Part shown: positions 41,984 through 50,700 of the stretch, piece by piece
Position numbering within the stretch: the stretch's first letter is position 1
Layout of the letters: each line of letters starts with the position of its first letter
Assembly (NCBI GenBank): GCA_963973975.1
Contig: CAXBCF010000010.1
Location: 1-64,000 of the forward strand
Direction: 5' to 3'
Origin: UBA1494_A sp963973975
GTDB taxonomy: Bacteria > Bacteroidota > Bacteroidia > Flavobacteriales_E > Vicingaceae
Length of the DNA stretch: 64,000 bases
The notes under the pieces: generated by a model
Told to the model about the DNA's origin: nothing
The model's database searches: none
The model's input: the letters and a program-made list of their open reading frames with translations, nothing else
Program-made: the position numbers and the translations under genes

Positions 41984-44044
41984 ATGAAAAATTTAAGTTT
42001 AAAAAGCATATTAATAGTATTGATTGGGCTTATCTGTCATAATTGCTTTTCTCAAGATCTTGAATGGGCTAAAAAATTAGGTGGTACAAATGCTGAAATA
42101 GGATTTGCAATTTCCGAAGATACTTTTGGAAATATTATAACTACAGGAAGGTTTAATGGCACCGTAGATTTTGATCCTGGAGTAGGAACTTTTAACCTAA
42201 CTTCTTCAGGTCTTAGCGATATATTTGTCTCAAAACTTGATAGAAATGGGGATTTTTTATGGGCTGTTAAAATGGGAGGATTAAATAATGAGCAAGGTCG
42301 AAACCTTGTAATTGATGATTTTGGCAATATATACATTACTGGGTTTTTTATAGGTACTGCAGATTTTGATCCAGGTATTGGAACAAACACCCTAACTTCT
42401 GCGGGAAGTCAAGATGCATACATCTGCAAATTAGATAGCTTAGGAAATTTTTTATGGGTAAGACAATTCAGAAGTACTGGAGAAGTATATGGTCATGAAA
42501 TTACGATTGATAATGCTGGTAATATTCTAATTACAGGCTATTTTAACGGTACTGTAGATTTTGATCCAGGTATACTTACTTCTAATTTAACCACTTCGGG
42601 TTCATTTGATGTATTTGTAGTAAAACTATCTAATTTAGGAAATTTGATTTGGGCAAAGAAATTTGGTGGAAACTCTGATGATAGAAGTGCGGGAATTGAT
42701 GTAGACGAATCAGGAAATGTCTATACTACAGGTTTCTTCGGTGGTACTGCTGATTTTAATACTGGTACCTCGTCATTTAATCTTAGTTCTTCAGGTGGTT
42801 TAGATATTTTTATTTCTAAATTAGATTCTTTAGGAGATTTTATTTGGGCTAGGAAATTAGGTGGATCAAGTAATGATAGGGGTGCATCGATTTATTTGGA
42901 TGAGGATAAAAATGTTTATACAACAGGCATATTTCGAGGAACCGTTGACTTTAATCCTGGTACAACAACTTTTAACTTAAGTTCATCAGGAAATGATGAT
43001 GCATTTATTTCTAAATTAGATTCTACAGGAAACTTTATTTATGCCAATAAAATAGGGGGAACAGCTCAAGATGTTGCTTCAAAAATAAAGGGTGATATTT
43101 ATGGAAATATCTATTTGGCAGGTTATTTTAATGGTACAACTGATTTTGATCCAAGCTCAAGTTCTTTTAACTTGACTTCTAATGGAGGAAGTGATATTTT
43201 TATCTCTAAATATAATTCTTCAGGTAATTTAGAATGGGCAACTAGTTTTGGTAGTACAGGAAATGATTTAGCCCGATCTATTTATATTGATAAGCTTACC
43301 AATATTTATACATCAGGAGAATTTAGGGGTTCAGTCGACTTTGATCCGGGACTAGCAACTTTTAACTTATCATCCTCAGGTTTTGAAGACATTTTTGTTC
43401 AGAAAATGAGTCAATGCCCACAAAGAACTGCTTCGCTTTCAATTTCAGCTTGTAATAGTTATTTATCACCAAGTGGAAATCGTATTTGGACTTCTAGTGG
43501 ACTTTATAATGATACAATCAGCGATCCTTCAGGTTGTGATAGCACAATTGCAATAAACTTAACTATCAATAATGTAAATACTTCGGTTACCAACAATAGT
43601 CCGATTTTATTTTCAAATGCAGTTGGTGCTAGTTATCAATGGGTTGACTGCAATAATGGATATTCAATTATAACTGGTGCGACGAATCAGTCTTATTTAG
43701 CTACTGCAAATGGAGATTATGCTGTAATAATCACTGAAAATGGTTGCTCTGACACTTCAATATGTTTAAATGTGAATACTGTTTCACTTCAAGAATTAGT
43801 GCGAGAAAGTAAATTGAGATTTTACCCCAATCCTATGAAAGAAAAGCTTATTATTGAATTGGGTGCTGAATATTCTGATATTGTAATTAGAGTCAGAAAC
43901 ACAATTGGCCAAGAGGTTTTCACCCAAAACTATTTAAATACCAATAAAGTTGAATTAAATATTGATGCTAACCCTGGACTCTATTTAATAGAATTAACTG
44001 CTGACTCAGAAAGGTTTAAGGTATTTAAAGTTTTTAAAAATTAG
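41984..44044 (+). CDS. Secreted seven-repeat beta-propeller protein with T9SS sorting domain
   Basis: A 686-residue exported protein. After a signal peptide (to about residue 24) come seven repeats of about 65 residues of the SBBP type. Each contains a GNIYTTG-like strand, GTVDFDPG, FNLTSSG, D-IFVSKLDSLGDF and IWAKKLGG, consistent with a seven-bladed propeller. Then follow a cysteine-containing module (YQWVDCNNGY, then C-SDTSICLN) and a C-terminal type IX secretion sorting domain (RFYPNPMKEKLIIEL to the terminal KVFKVFKN). It is probably attached to or released from the cell surface. Function unknown. Convergent with a paralogue; an operator-like cluster lies upstream. Confidence 0.88.
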   Translation: MKNLSLKSILIVLIGLICHNCFSQDLEWAKKLGGTNAEIGFAISEDTFGNIITTGRFNGTVDFDPGVGTFNLTSSGLSDIFVSKLDRNGDFLWAVKMGGLNNEQGRNLVIDDFGNIYITGFFIGTADFDPGIGTNTLTSAGSQDAYICKLDSLGNFLWVRQFRSTGEVYGHEITIDNAGNILITGYFNGTVDFDPGILTSNLTTSGSFDVFVVKLSNLGNLIWAKKFGGNSDDRSAGIDVDESGNVYTTGFFGGTADFNTGTSSFNLSSSGGLDIFISKLDSLGDFIWARKLGGSSNDRGASIYLDEDKNVYTTGIFRGTVDFNPGTTTFNLSSSGNDDAFISKLDSTGNFIYANKIGGTAQDVASKIKGDIYGNIYLAGYFNGTTDFDPSSSSFNLTSNGGSDIFISKYNSSGNLEWATSFGSTGNDLARSIYIDKLTNIYTSGEFRGSVDFDPGLATFNLSSSGFEDIFVQKMSQCPQRTASLSISACNSYLSPSGNRIWTSSGLYNDTISDPSGCDSTIAINLTINNVNTSVTNNSPILFSNAVGASYQWVDCNNGYSIITGATNQSYLATANGDYAVIITENGCSDTSICLNVNTVSLQELVRESKLRFYPNPMKEKLIIELGAEYSDIVIRVRNTIGQEVFTQNYLNTNKVELNIDANPGLYLIELTADSERFKVFKVFKN

Positions 44045-44047
44045 AAA

Positions 44048-46114
44048 TTATTTACTTACAATCAATTTTTTAGTAAAAATATCCTCTTCCAAAATATACC
44101 TTACAAGATAAATACCCTCATGAAGATCTGATAGATCTAACCTCAAAGTACCTTTATTGTATATATTACTAGAAACTAGTTGACCTGTAATAGTATAAAT
44201 AGCTATAGTTCCATTATTTGGCAACTCCATTGTAAAATAACCTGTAGAAGGATTTGGGTAAATTTTAAAGTTTTCCGCAGTAGTTTGTTCTTGGATCCCA
44301 ACCAACATTTTATTAATGCAATTGGTTGTATCAATACATCCGTTAAAACTTATTTCTACTGCATAATATCCTGTTGAAGGAATTGAAAAGCTTTGGTTTG
44401 TTTCTCCGGAAATTGCCTGATAGCTATTATTGCAATCTAACCACTGATAACTAGCGCCACTTTGATTTGATCTTAATAAATTAGGACTTGAATACGAAAT
44501 TGAATCAAAACTTAAATCTATATTTACTATTTTTAAATTTGTTTCAAGAATACTATCACAACCTTTTATAGAAGTTAGTGTATCAATGTATAAACCAGAC
44601 TGAAAATACTTATTCCCATTAATTGTAAGTGTATCACCCATACAGATAAATGTACTATCAGAAGTAATAGTATCGCTACAAGTATATAATTTTAAATTAA
44701 AAATATCGTTACTGCCATTTGAAGTAGCAAGGCTTGAGTTTGAACTTGGATCAAAGTCTACAGTTCCTCTAAAAAACCCAGATGCATAAACATTATATTC
44801 ATTATCAACAGAGATTGAAAAACCTGTCTCATCTGAATTACCACCAAAACTTCCTGCCCATAAATAATTTCCAGATACATCCAATTTGCTAATGAAAATA
44901 TCAGATTGACCAGCGGAAACTAAATTTTGCTGTGACATTCCTGGGTCGAAATCAGCCGTACCAATATAATTACCTGTAACATAAACATTTTCATCCATAT
45001 CAATATCAATAGCGTAACCATAATCATTTCCAGACCCTCCTAACTTCTTAGACCAAACTAACCCTCCTAAATTATTCAATTTCAAAACAAAAACATCAAT
45101 ACCACTTGCTGACAAATTGAACGTTCCAGAAGAATCGGGATTAAAGTCTGCTGTACCAGAGAAGTATCCTGTTATATATAAATCTCCACTCGTTCCAATA
45201 CTCATAGACCTTGAAATAATATCATTAACACCACTTATTTTTTTTACCCACACAAAATCACCCAATGAATCTAACATAGATACAAAGACATCTCTACCTC
45301 CAGATGATGACAAATTAAATGTGCCGGAGTTTGGATCAAAATCAACATTACCTGTAAAAAACCCGGTTGTATATATATTTTTATCTGAATCAACTACCAA
45401 TCCATAACTAACCGTACTTCCTGAACCATCAAGCATTTTTGCTAAAATAAAATTTCCAGCTGCATCTAACTTACTTATAAATACACCTTGTCCAGAACCA
45501 GAATTTAATATGTAACTAGCAGTATCAGGGTCAAAGTCAAAATTTCCTTGAAAAAAACCTGTCGTATAAACATTTCCTTGATCATCAACTTCAACCCCCA
45601 AACCTCTACTCATTCCTGTTCCGCTAAAACTTTTTGCCCATACGTAACTTCCAGTTGAATCTAACTTAGAAACAAATACATCGGTATTACCTGATGAAGT
45701 TAAAATATTAGAGGCAAAACCGGGATTAAAATCGGCAGTTCCTTCAAATGAACCTGTGGTGTATACATTTCCTAATTTGTCCACTGCTATTCTTAATCCC
45801 CTGATTTCGTCTGAACCACTAAATTTTCTTGCCCAAACAAAATTTCCATTTTTATCGTATTTAGTAATAAAAGCATCAGATGAGCCACTTGAAGATAATA
45901 TAAAAGTATTAGGACCATTGTCAAAATCTACATTCCCACTAAAATAACCTGTAGAGTATACATTCCCATTAGAGTCATGAGTTATTGAAAGAGATCGGTC
46001 ATCTCCTGAACCTCCGAAAGTATTAACCCAATCTAATTCTTGAGAAAATAAGTTCGTTGAGAATACTAGAAGGAAAATTTGAAGAAATATTTTGAATAAA
46101 GAAGGTGTTTTCAT
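44048..46114 (-). CDS. Secreted seven-repeat beta-propeller protein with T9SS sorting domain (paralogue)
   Basis: A 688-residue paralogue of the convergent neighbour, with the same order: signal peptide, seven SBBP-type repeats of about 65 residues (GNVYTTGFFxGNVDFDP, LSSSG, VFVSKLDSLGDFVWVKK), the YQWLDCNNSY/C-IDTTNC module and a T9SS sorting domain (FKIYPNPSTGYFTMEL to the terminal TKKLIVSK). Only 3 bp separate the two stop codons. Repeat-by-repeat differences are many, so the duplication is not recent. The repeats make both genes prone to internal recombination. Function unknown. Confidence 0.88.
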   Translation of the reverse strand: MKTPSLFKIFLQIFLLVFSTNLFSQELDWVNTFGGSGDDRSLSITHDSNGNVYSTGYFSGNVDFDNGPNTFILSSSGSSDAFITKYDKNGNFVWARKFSGSDEIRGLRIAVDKLGNVYTTGSFEGTADFNPGFASNILTSSGNTDVFVSKLDSTGSYVWAKSFSGTGMSRGLGVEVDDQGNVYTTGFFQGNFDFDPDTASYILNSGSGQGVFISKLDAAGNFILAKMLDGSGSTVSYGLVVDSDKNIYTTGFFTGNVDFDPNSGTFNLSSSGGRDVFVSMLDSLGDFVWVKKISGVNDIISRSMSIGTSGDLYITGYFSGTADFNPDSSGTFNLSASGIDVFVLKLNNLGGLVWSKKLGGSGNDYGYAIDIDMDENVYVTGNYIGTADFDPGMSQQNLVSAGQSDIFISKLDVSGNYLWAGSFGGNSDETGFSISVDNEYNVYASGFFRGTVDFDPSSNSSLATSNGSNDIFNLKLYTCSDTITSDSTFICMGDTLTINGNKYFQSGLYIDTLTSIKGCDSILETNLKIVNIDLSFDSISYSSPNLLRSNQSGASYQWLDCNNSYQAISGETNQSFSIPSTGYYAVEISFNGCIDTTNCINKMLVGIQEQTTAENFKIYPNPSTGYFTMELPNNGTIAIYTITGQLVSSNIYNKGTLRLDLSDLHEGIYLVRYILEEDIFTKKLIVSK

Positions 46115-46197
46115 TATTAGGATTTTAAATTCAAAAATAAGTTAAATCCCTTAAAAAGAAACATTACATCTCTTAAAAATAAATAGCCTTAGATAAT

Positions 46198-49100
46198 CTA
46201 GTACCCCTTATTCGTAGGAAGTATACTAGCAATTTTTGCAAGCAATTTTCTTAGAGCATCATAGTATAATGTTATTGCTAAAATAATAGAAAACAACCAA
46301 AGCACCAGGATATTGGCAGAGAAAGTCGTTAAGTAAAGACCAAATATTTTTTTAGATGGAGCTAAGAAATGTGCTCTAAATCCCTGTGGATCTTTATAAA
46401 CCGGATCTGCACGTTGAATGAGTTCATTCTCCCACTCGATAATTTTATCTAATTCATTTTTATTGGTCACTAAGTCCTCGAGTGATTCATTGGTGTAATC
46501 ATTCTTTAGTTCTAGAAAGGCTTCTTTAGCTTCATCTGTCTGATTCAAATCCATTAAAAGACGGTCCTTTTCATTGCTGTATTGATTGTATTTATCAATG
46601 TAATAATCATTTAATTCGTCAAAATAGCTTTTCAATTCAGAAAGAAACTCTGCAGAAATTTCATTTTGATTTAGTTTTTCAAAAGAATCGAATTTAACAA
46701 CTTGATTTCGGTTAACTTCTTTACTCACTTCATTAATAAGTAGTTCAATAGAGTTTTCTACTTCCGTTCTATTCTCTTCTGAATCTAAGTTTCGTTGAAC
46801 AAAGTTTAATTTGTCTTTCAATCTACTTAACCAAAAATTCTTTCTAAAACTGGTTGTTTTAATGTCTTTATCGAGGTAGTAGAATTGCTTATTGAATTTA
46901 TTATTTTTAAACTGATTGACTGCTAGTGCTTCAAAAGCCCATTTTGAGGCCATCACCTCGCCAGTTAATGGTACTTTTTTCTGTACAGTAATAATTGGGT
47001 TGAGCTTTTCAAACTTGACAATTACGCCACTAAGTATTAATTGAGGAATTACTAAAAATGGTATTAAAATGTAAATGGTTACAGCAGAATCAAAGCTGGA
47101 TGAAATGTTTAGTCCAAGCATGTTGGCAAAACATGCTGCTGAAAATAATACCAACCAATACTCAAAATACATTCCTTTTATTTCAAGTATAGAGTTACCT
47201 ACTAATACAAAGGTTAAAATTTGAATAGCAGAAACACCAAACAAGATGAAAATCTTTGAAAACAAATAACTTCCCTTACTTAAATTGAGAAACTTTTCGC
47301 GTTTTAATATCTTTCTATCTCGTATAATCTCCTCTGCTGCAACCGTTAAACCTAAAAACAAGGCAACGATAACACTCATAAAAATATAAGCTACTAAATT
47401 GTCGTTTTGTCTAAAAATGTATCCTTCTTGGGCTGCTTGATCTGCATTGTAGTACTTGATTATGAATGATAAAATAAACGCTAAAACAGGTGCCTCCAAG
47501 AAATTAATAAACATGTACTGCTTATTCGATAATTTGGAAAGAACATCTCTTTTGATAAACACCTTTAATTGATTCCAAGCAGAAGGAATTTTCAACGTTG
47601 TATGTGGAGCCTTTGTAGCTTCAACAAGACTTCCATTTTTTCCCTCTAAATTCTCATGGTACTTTTGACTCCAATCTTTTGGCTGAATTTTTCGATTATC
47701 CGTCTGATTTCCATATTCATCAATTATTTTAGACTCAATAATGTTGAAAATTTGTTCGGGATTTACATTTCCACATTGAGGACATTCGCTTTCTACAGCG
47801 TTGGCTTGTTGTGTTTGCTTCTTAAAGTAAACAATTGCATCAACTGGATTTCCATTGTAAATTAAATACCCTCCTGTGTCGAGAATAATTAATTTATCAA
47901 ACATTTTAAAAATGTCTGAAGATGGTTGGTGGATAACTACAAAAATCAATTTTCCACGCAAACTTAATTCTTTCAACAAGTCCATGATGTTTTCAGAATC
48001 ACGAGAAGAAAGTCCTGAAGTGGGCTCATCGACAAAGAGGACAGAAGGTTCTCTAATCAACTCCAGTGCGATATTGACTCGTTTTCGCTGACCGCCACTA
48101 ATTGTTTTTTCAAGTGGACTGCCAACTTTTAGGTTTCTTGTTTCATAAAGCCCTAAGCTATTGAGAATTTTAAAAGTTAAACGAATAATCTGCTTATCAG
48201 CTAAGTCTCCAAAGCATAATTTCGCATTATAAAATATATTTTGAAAAACGGTCAGTTCTTCAATCAATAAATCATCTTGAGAAACATAGCCAATTACACC
48301 TTCAATTTTCTCTTTATTCTCAGGGTCGTGAATATCAAAACCATTAATTTTTACTGCTCCCGCTGTTGGTTTGTAGTTTCCATTTAAGACATTTAATAGA
48401 GTTGACTTTCCTGCTCCACTGGCTCCCATTATGCCAATTAAATTTCCAGACTCTTCTTTAATTGTCATTGGATGTAACCCAATTCCCCCATTTTGAAAGC
48501 GATACTCTATATTTTCAGCATTAAAACTCGTTCGCTCAATACCTGAATCACTCAAAAAGCGATTGATAATATCACTGTAATATATCGGAGAAACTTTTGA
48601 GCTTCTTATAGAAGAGCCTTGCGTTAAAGTGTATGATTTTTCAGGATTGATTAATTGTCCATTCAACTGAAGTTCTGTAGTTCCGAAGTACTTCATAAAC
48701 AACATGTTCACATTACTCATGTGAAGTACCCTAAGTTCTCCTTTTAAGCCATTCGCTTGTATGTGAAAATGATTTCCTTTTGACTTTTCTTCACTACTAA
48801 TTAACAATACCTCCTCGGTAAAAGGCATTTGGTTAATTGGTAAACTCACAAAATCCTTACTGAGTAAATAGTCTTTTTGACTAATGTTAAATGAATCAGC
48901 TACTGTTTCAACAAATTCTATTGCTTGTTCTGTATCGTTGTTGTTTTGATAAATAAATTCTAGCAACTGAATCAACACATACATTTTCTGTTTTTGTGTT
49001 AACTCCTTGTTAATTTCCATGCAAATCTTAAGAACTTTCACGGAATTTAAAGAAGTACGTTTTCTAGCTTTTAAGCCTTCTCTCTTTTTGTTTTGCTCTT

Positions 49101-49263
49101 CATGAAAACGGTTGTAAACTTGAAGGTATTCGTCAACTAGGTCTTTGTTTAACTGTTCATCGAGAAATAATCGAACAAATTCTTCGCTGTTAGTCGTATC
49201 CTTGCCAACATTTGCCACAATAGCAAAAAGCTGCATTAAAGCTTTTAGAATCCGTTCACTCAT
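46198..49263 (-). CDS. Large ABC transporter: TerB-like domain, ABCG-type ATPase and permease
   Basis: A 1021-residue single-chain transporter. The first 130 residues look helical and TerB-like. About 145-235 are a beta-rich region of uncertain type. The ABC ATPase follows with Walker A GASGAGKST, signature TISGGQRKRV and Walker B LFVDEPTSGLSS. The linker holds a CPQCG motif and NPEQIF. An ABC-2 permease comes next, with about six helices and, between the last two, an extracytoplasmic charged insertion of about 200 residues (about 760-960). Domain order resembles eukaryotic ABCG half-transporters. It is 36 bp after a small secreted protein gene. Substrate unknown. Confidence 0.85.
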   Translation of the reverse strand: MSERILKALMQLFAIVANVGKDTTNSEEFVRLFLDEQLNKDLVDEYLQVYNRFHEEQNKKREGLKARKRTSLNSVKVLKICMEINKELTQKQKMYVLIQLLEFIYQNNNDTEQAIEFVETVADSFNISQKDYLLSKDFVSLPINQMPFTEEVLLISSEEKSKGNHFHIQANGLKGELRVLHMSNVNMLFMKYFGTTELQLNGQLINPEKSYTLTQGSSIRSSKVSPIYYSDIINRFLSDSGIERTSFNAENIEYRFQNGGIGLHPMTIKEESGNLIGIMGASGAGKSTLLNVLNGNYKPTAGAVKINGFDIHDPENKEKIEGVIGYVSQDDLLIEELTVFQNIFYNAKLCFGDLADKQIIRLTFKILNSLGLYETRNLKVGSPLEKTISGGQRKRVNIALELIREPSVLFVDEPTSGLSSRDSENIMDLLKELSLRGKLIFVVIHQPSSDIFKMFDKLIILDTGGYLIYNGNPVDAIVYFKKQTQQANAVESECPQCGNVNPEQIFNIIESKIIDEYGNQTDNRKIQPKDWSQKYHENLEGKNGSLVEATKAPHTTLKIPSAWNQLKVFIKRDVLSKLSNKQYMFINFLEAPVLAFILSFIIKYYNADQAAQEGYIFRQNDNLVAYIFMSVIVALFLGLTVAAEEIIRDRKILKREKFLNLSKGSYLFSKIFILFGVSAIQILTFVLVGNSILEIKGMYFEYWLVLFSAACFANMLGLNISSSFDSAVTIYILIPFLVIPQLILSGVIVKFEKLNPIITVQKKVPLTGEVMASKWAFEALAVNQFKNNKFNKQFYYLDKDIKTTSFRKNFWLSRLKDKLNFVQRNLDSEENRTEVENSIELLINEVSKEVNRNQVVKFDSFEKLNQNEISAEFLSELKSYFDELNDYYIDKYNQYSNEKDRLLMDLNQTDEAKEAFLELKNDYTNESLEDLVTNKNELDKIIEWENELIQRADPVYKDPQGFRAHFLAPSKKIFGLYLTTFSANILVLWLFSIILAITLYYDALRKLLAKIASILPTNKGY

Positions 49264-49299
49264 TTAGAATTGTGTAAAGAAATTTTAATCAACAGTTAT

Positions 49300-49722
49300 T
49301 TAGGGCTTAAATCCGACTAGGAGTACGGCGCAACCCGAACTAATTTTTTCTAAATTCAGATTAGCCTCAACAATAATATCTAGTGTTGAATTTACTTTAA
49401 AATCCCAATAAGGTGCCATCTGTTGTTCAGCATTGCTAAATAATTCATTTCGTTCTTCATCGTACAAACGAAAGATAAGGTTTCCATTTTCAAGTCCACT
49501 GCAACCACCAAAGCGGTAAACACTACCTCCGTATAGTGTTAGGTGAAATTCAGCAGTTTGATCTTCAATCAAAAGCGCTCTATAATCTTGCCCATCAGAA
49601 AGATAAGCTTTACTAAAATTGTTTTGACAAACTGTAGCAATTGTATCGCATTGTGCATTTGCAGCTAAACTAGCCAAGCAAATGATGCAGATTGAAAATA
49701 CTATTTTTATTAATTTGTTCAT
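49300..49722 (-). CDS. Small secreted protein, hypothetical
   Basis: A 140-residue protein with a cleavable signal peptide (cut after ANA, about residue 22). The mature part is beta-rich with four cysteines (including C24, C32 and C74) and phrases such as YGGSVYRFGGCSGLENGNLIFRLYD and WDFKVNSTLDIIVEA that resemble PPC-type domains. It lies 14 bp after a lipoprotein gene and 36 bp before the large ABC transporter gene. It may assist that transporter in the periplasm, but this rests on context only. Confidence 0.65.
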   Translation of the reverse strand: MNKLIKIVFSICIICLASLAANAQCDTIATVCQNNFSKAYLSDGQDYRALLIEDQTAEFHLTLYGGSVYRFGGCSGLENGNLIFRLYDEERNELFSNAEQQMAPYWDFKVNSTLDIIVEANLNLEKISSGCAVLLVGFKP

Positions 49723-49736
49723 ATCGATGTGGAAGT

Positions 49737-50651
49737 TTATTTTATAATAAAAGTTCTGATAGCTGAAACCTGATCAATGATATCTTGAAGCTGATTGTCG
49801 GTCATGTTTACGTTAGAAACACTGTTGATGGTTGTAACTTTATTCTCAACATCTGTTGTAGGAGCTTCATAAGTATAAGTAAAGTCAACATCATTGTACA
49901 AGTCTTTCAATTCATTCAGCTTATTGATTAACTCCATCACATCAGGGTTACTTTGATAGGGCAATAATAAATTAATTAAGTTCTTAATGGTAATTTTTTG
50001 CTCGCCAATTCGGTTTCTTATTAATTGGTTGTTAGTTGTTCCAGTCAATTGAGTTGCAAAATACAAGGTTTCAACCCATCCACCTGCAAGAATTAATACA
50101 CTTAAATCATTTTGCTTGTTATTTTTTAGAAATTGATCGGATGATTTAAATGCATCTGAAATAAGTGCCAAAAGTGAATCTTGATCTCCTAAATTAGCTT
50201 CAAAACGTGTAATCATTCTTTTATCAAACAAATCAGCTATTCCCAATTCTCCAGAAATTCTTTTGGTAACTGCCATGTAAGAAATAGCATCTTGAGTTTG
50301 GTCATAAATGGTTGCATAACCAAGATTTGCACCAAAAACCCCCAAGTTAAGTGCTTTCTTGCTTTTTGTTTCGTAAGAAGCGGCATTGATTGTAGGATTG
50401 AGTAATTCTGAAGAATAGCTTGCACCAGCATCTTTCAAAAGAAATGCCGTTTGAATTGGAGATGGAATACTAAATACTTTTCCATCAATTTCAAAAAGAT
50501 TAGTATTTCGTTTCTCTTCTTGCTTTTCAACGGTGGAAGATTCTCTTTTTGGACCTTCTGCACAGCTAAAAAATAAGGTTAGAGCAATTAGTACTACTAG
50601 CGTTAATTTGTTATAAAACAGCATAGTGTTGAAAGAATTTGATTTTGACAT
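49737..50651 (-). CDS. Lipoprotein, conserved hypothetical
   Basis: A 304-residue predicted lipoprotein. A basic N-terminus and hydrophobic stretch end in the lipobox LFFSC (about C30). An internal ATG about ten codons in (50624) is an equally good start. The mature part is mostly helical, with ILAGGWVETLYFATQL in the middle and a final segment rich in Asn and Thr. Similar helical lipoproteins occur in Bacteroidota; the function is not known. It precedes the secreted protein and the ABC transporter on the same strand and lies 49 bp after the symporter gene. Confidence 0.65.
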   Translation of the reverse strand: MSKSNSFNTMLFYNKLTLVVLIALTLFFSCAEGPKRESSTVEKQEEKRNTNLFEIDGKVFSIPSPIQTAFLLKDAGASYSSELLNPTINAASYETKSKKALNLGVFGANLGYATIYDQTQDAISYMAVTKRISGELGIADLFDKRMITRFEANLGDQDSLLALISDAFKSSDQFLKNNKQNDLSVLILAGGWVETLYFATQLTGTTNNQLIRNRIGEQKITIKNLINLLLPYQSNPDVMELINKLNELKDLYNDVDFTYTYEAPTTDVENKVTTINSVSNVNMTDNQLQDIIDQVSAIRTFIIK

Positions 50652-50700
50652 GATTAGTCTTTAAATAAGTCTGCTAAAATAAGTTAGGGCGTAAAGATAA

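Noticed and set aside
41984..46114. CRISPR-like or tandem DNA repeat array
   Set aside because: The periodicity is at the protein level (about 65 residues, degenerate DNA) and belongs to the propeller repeats.
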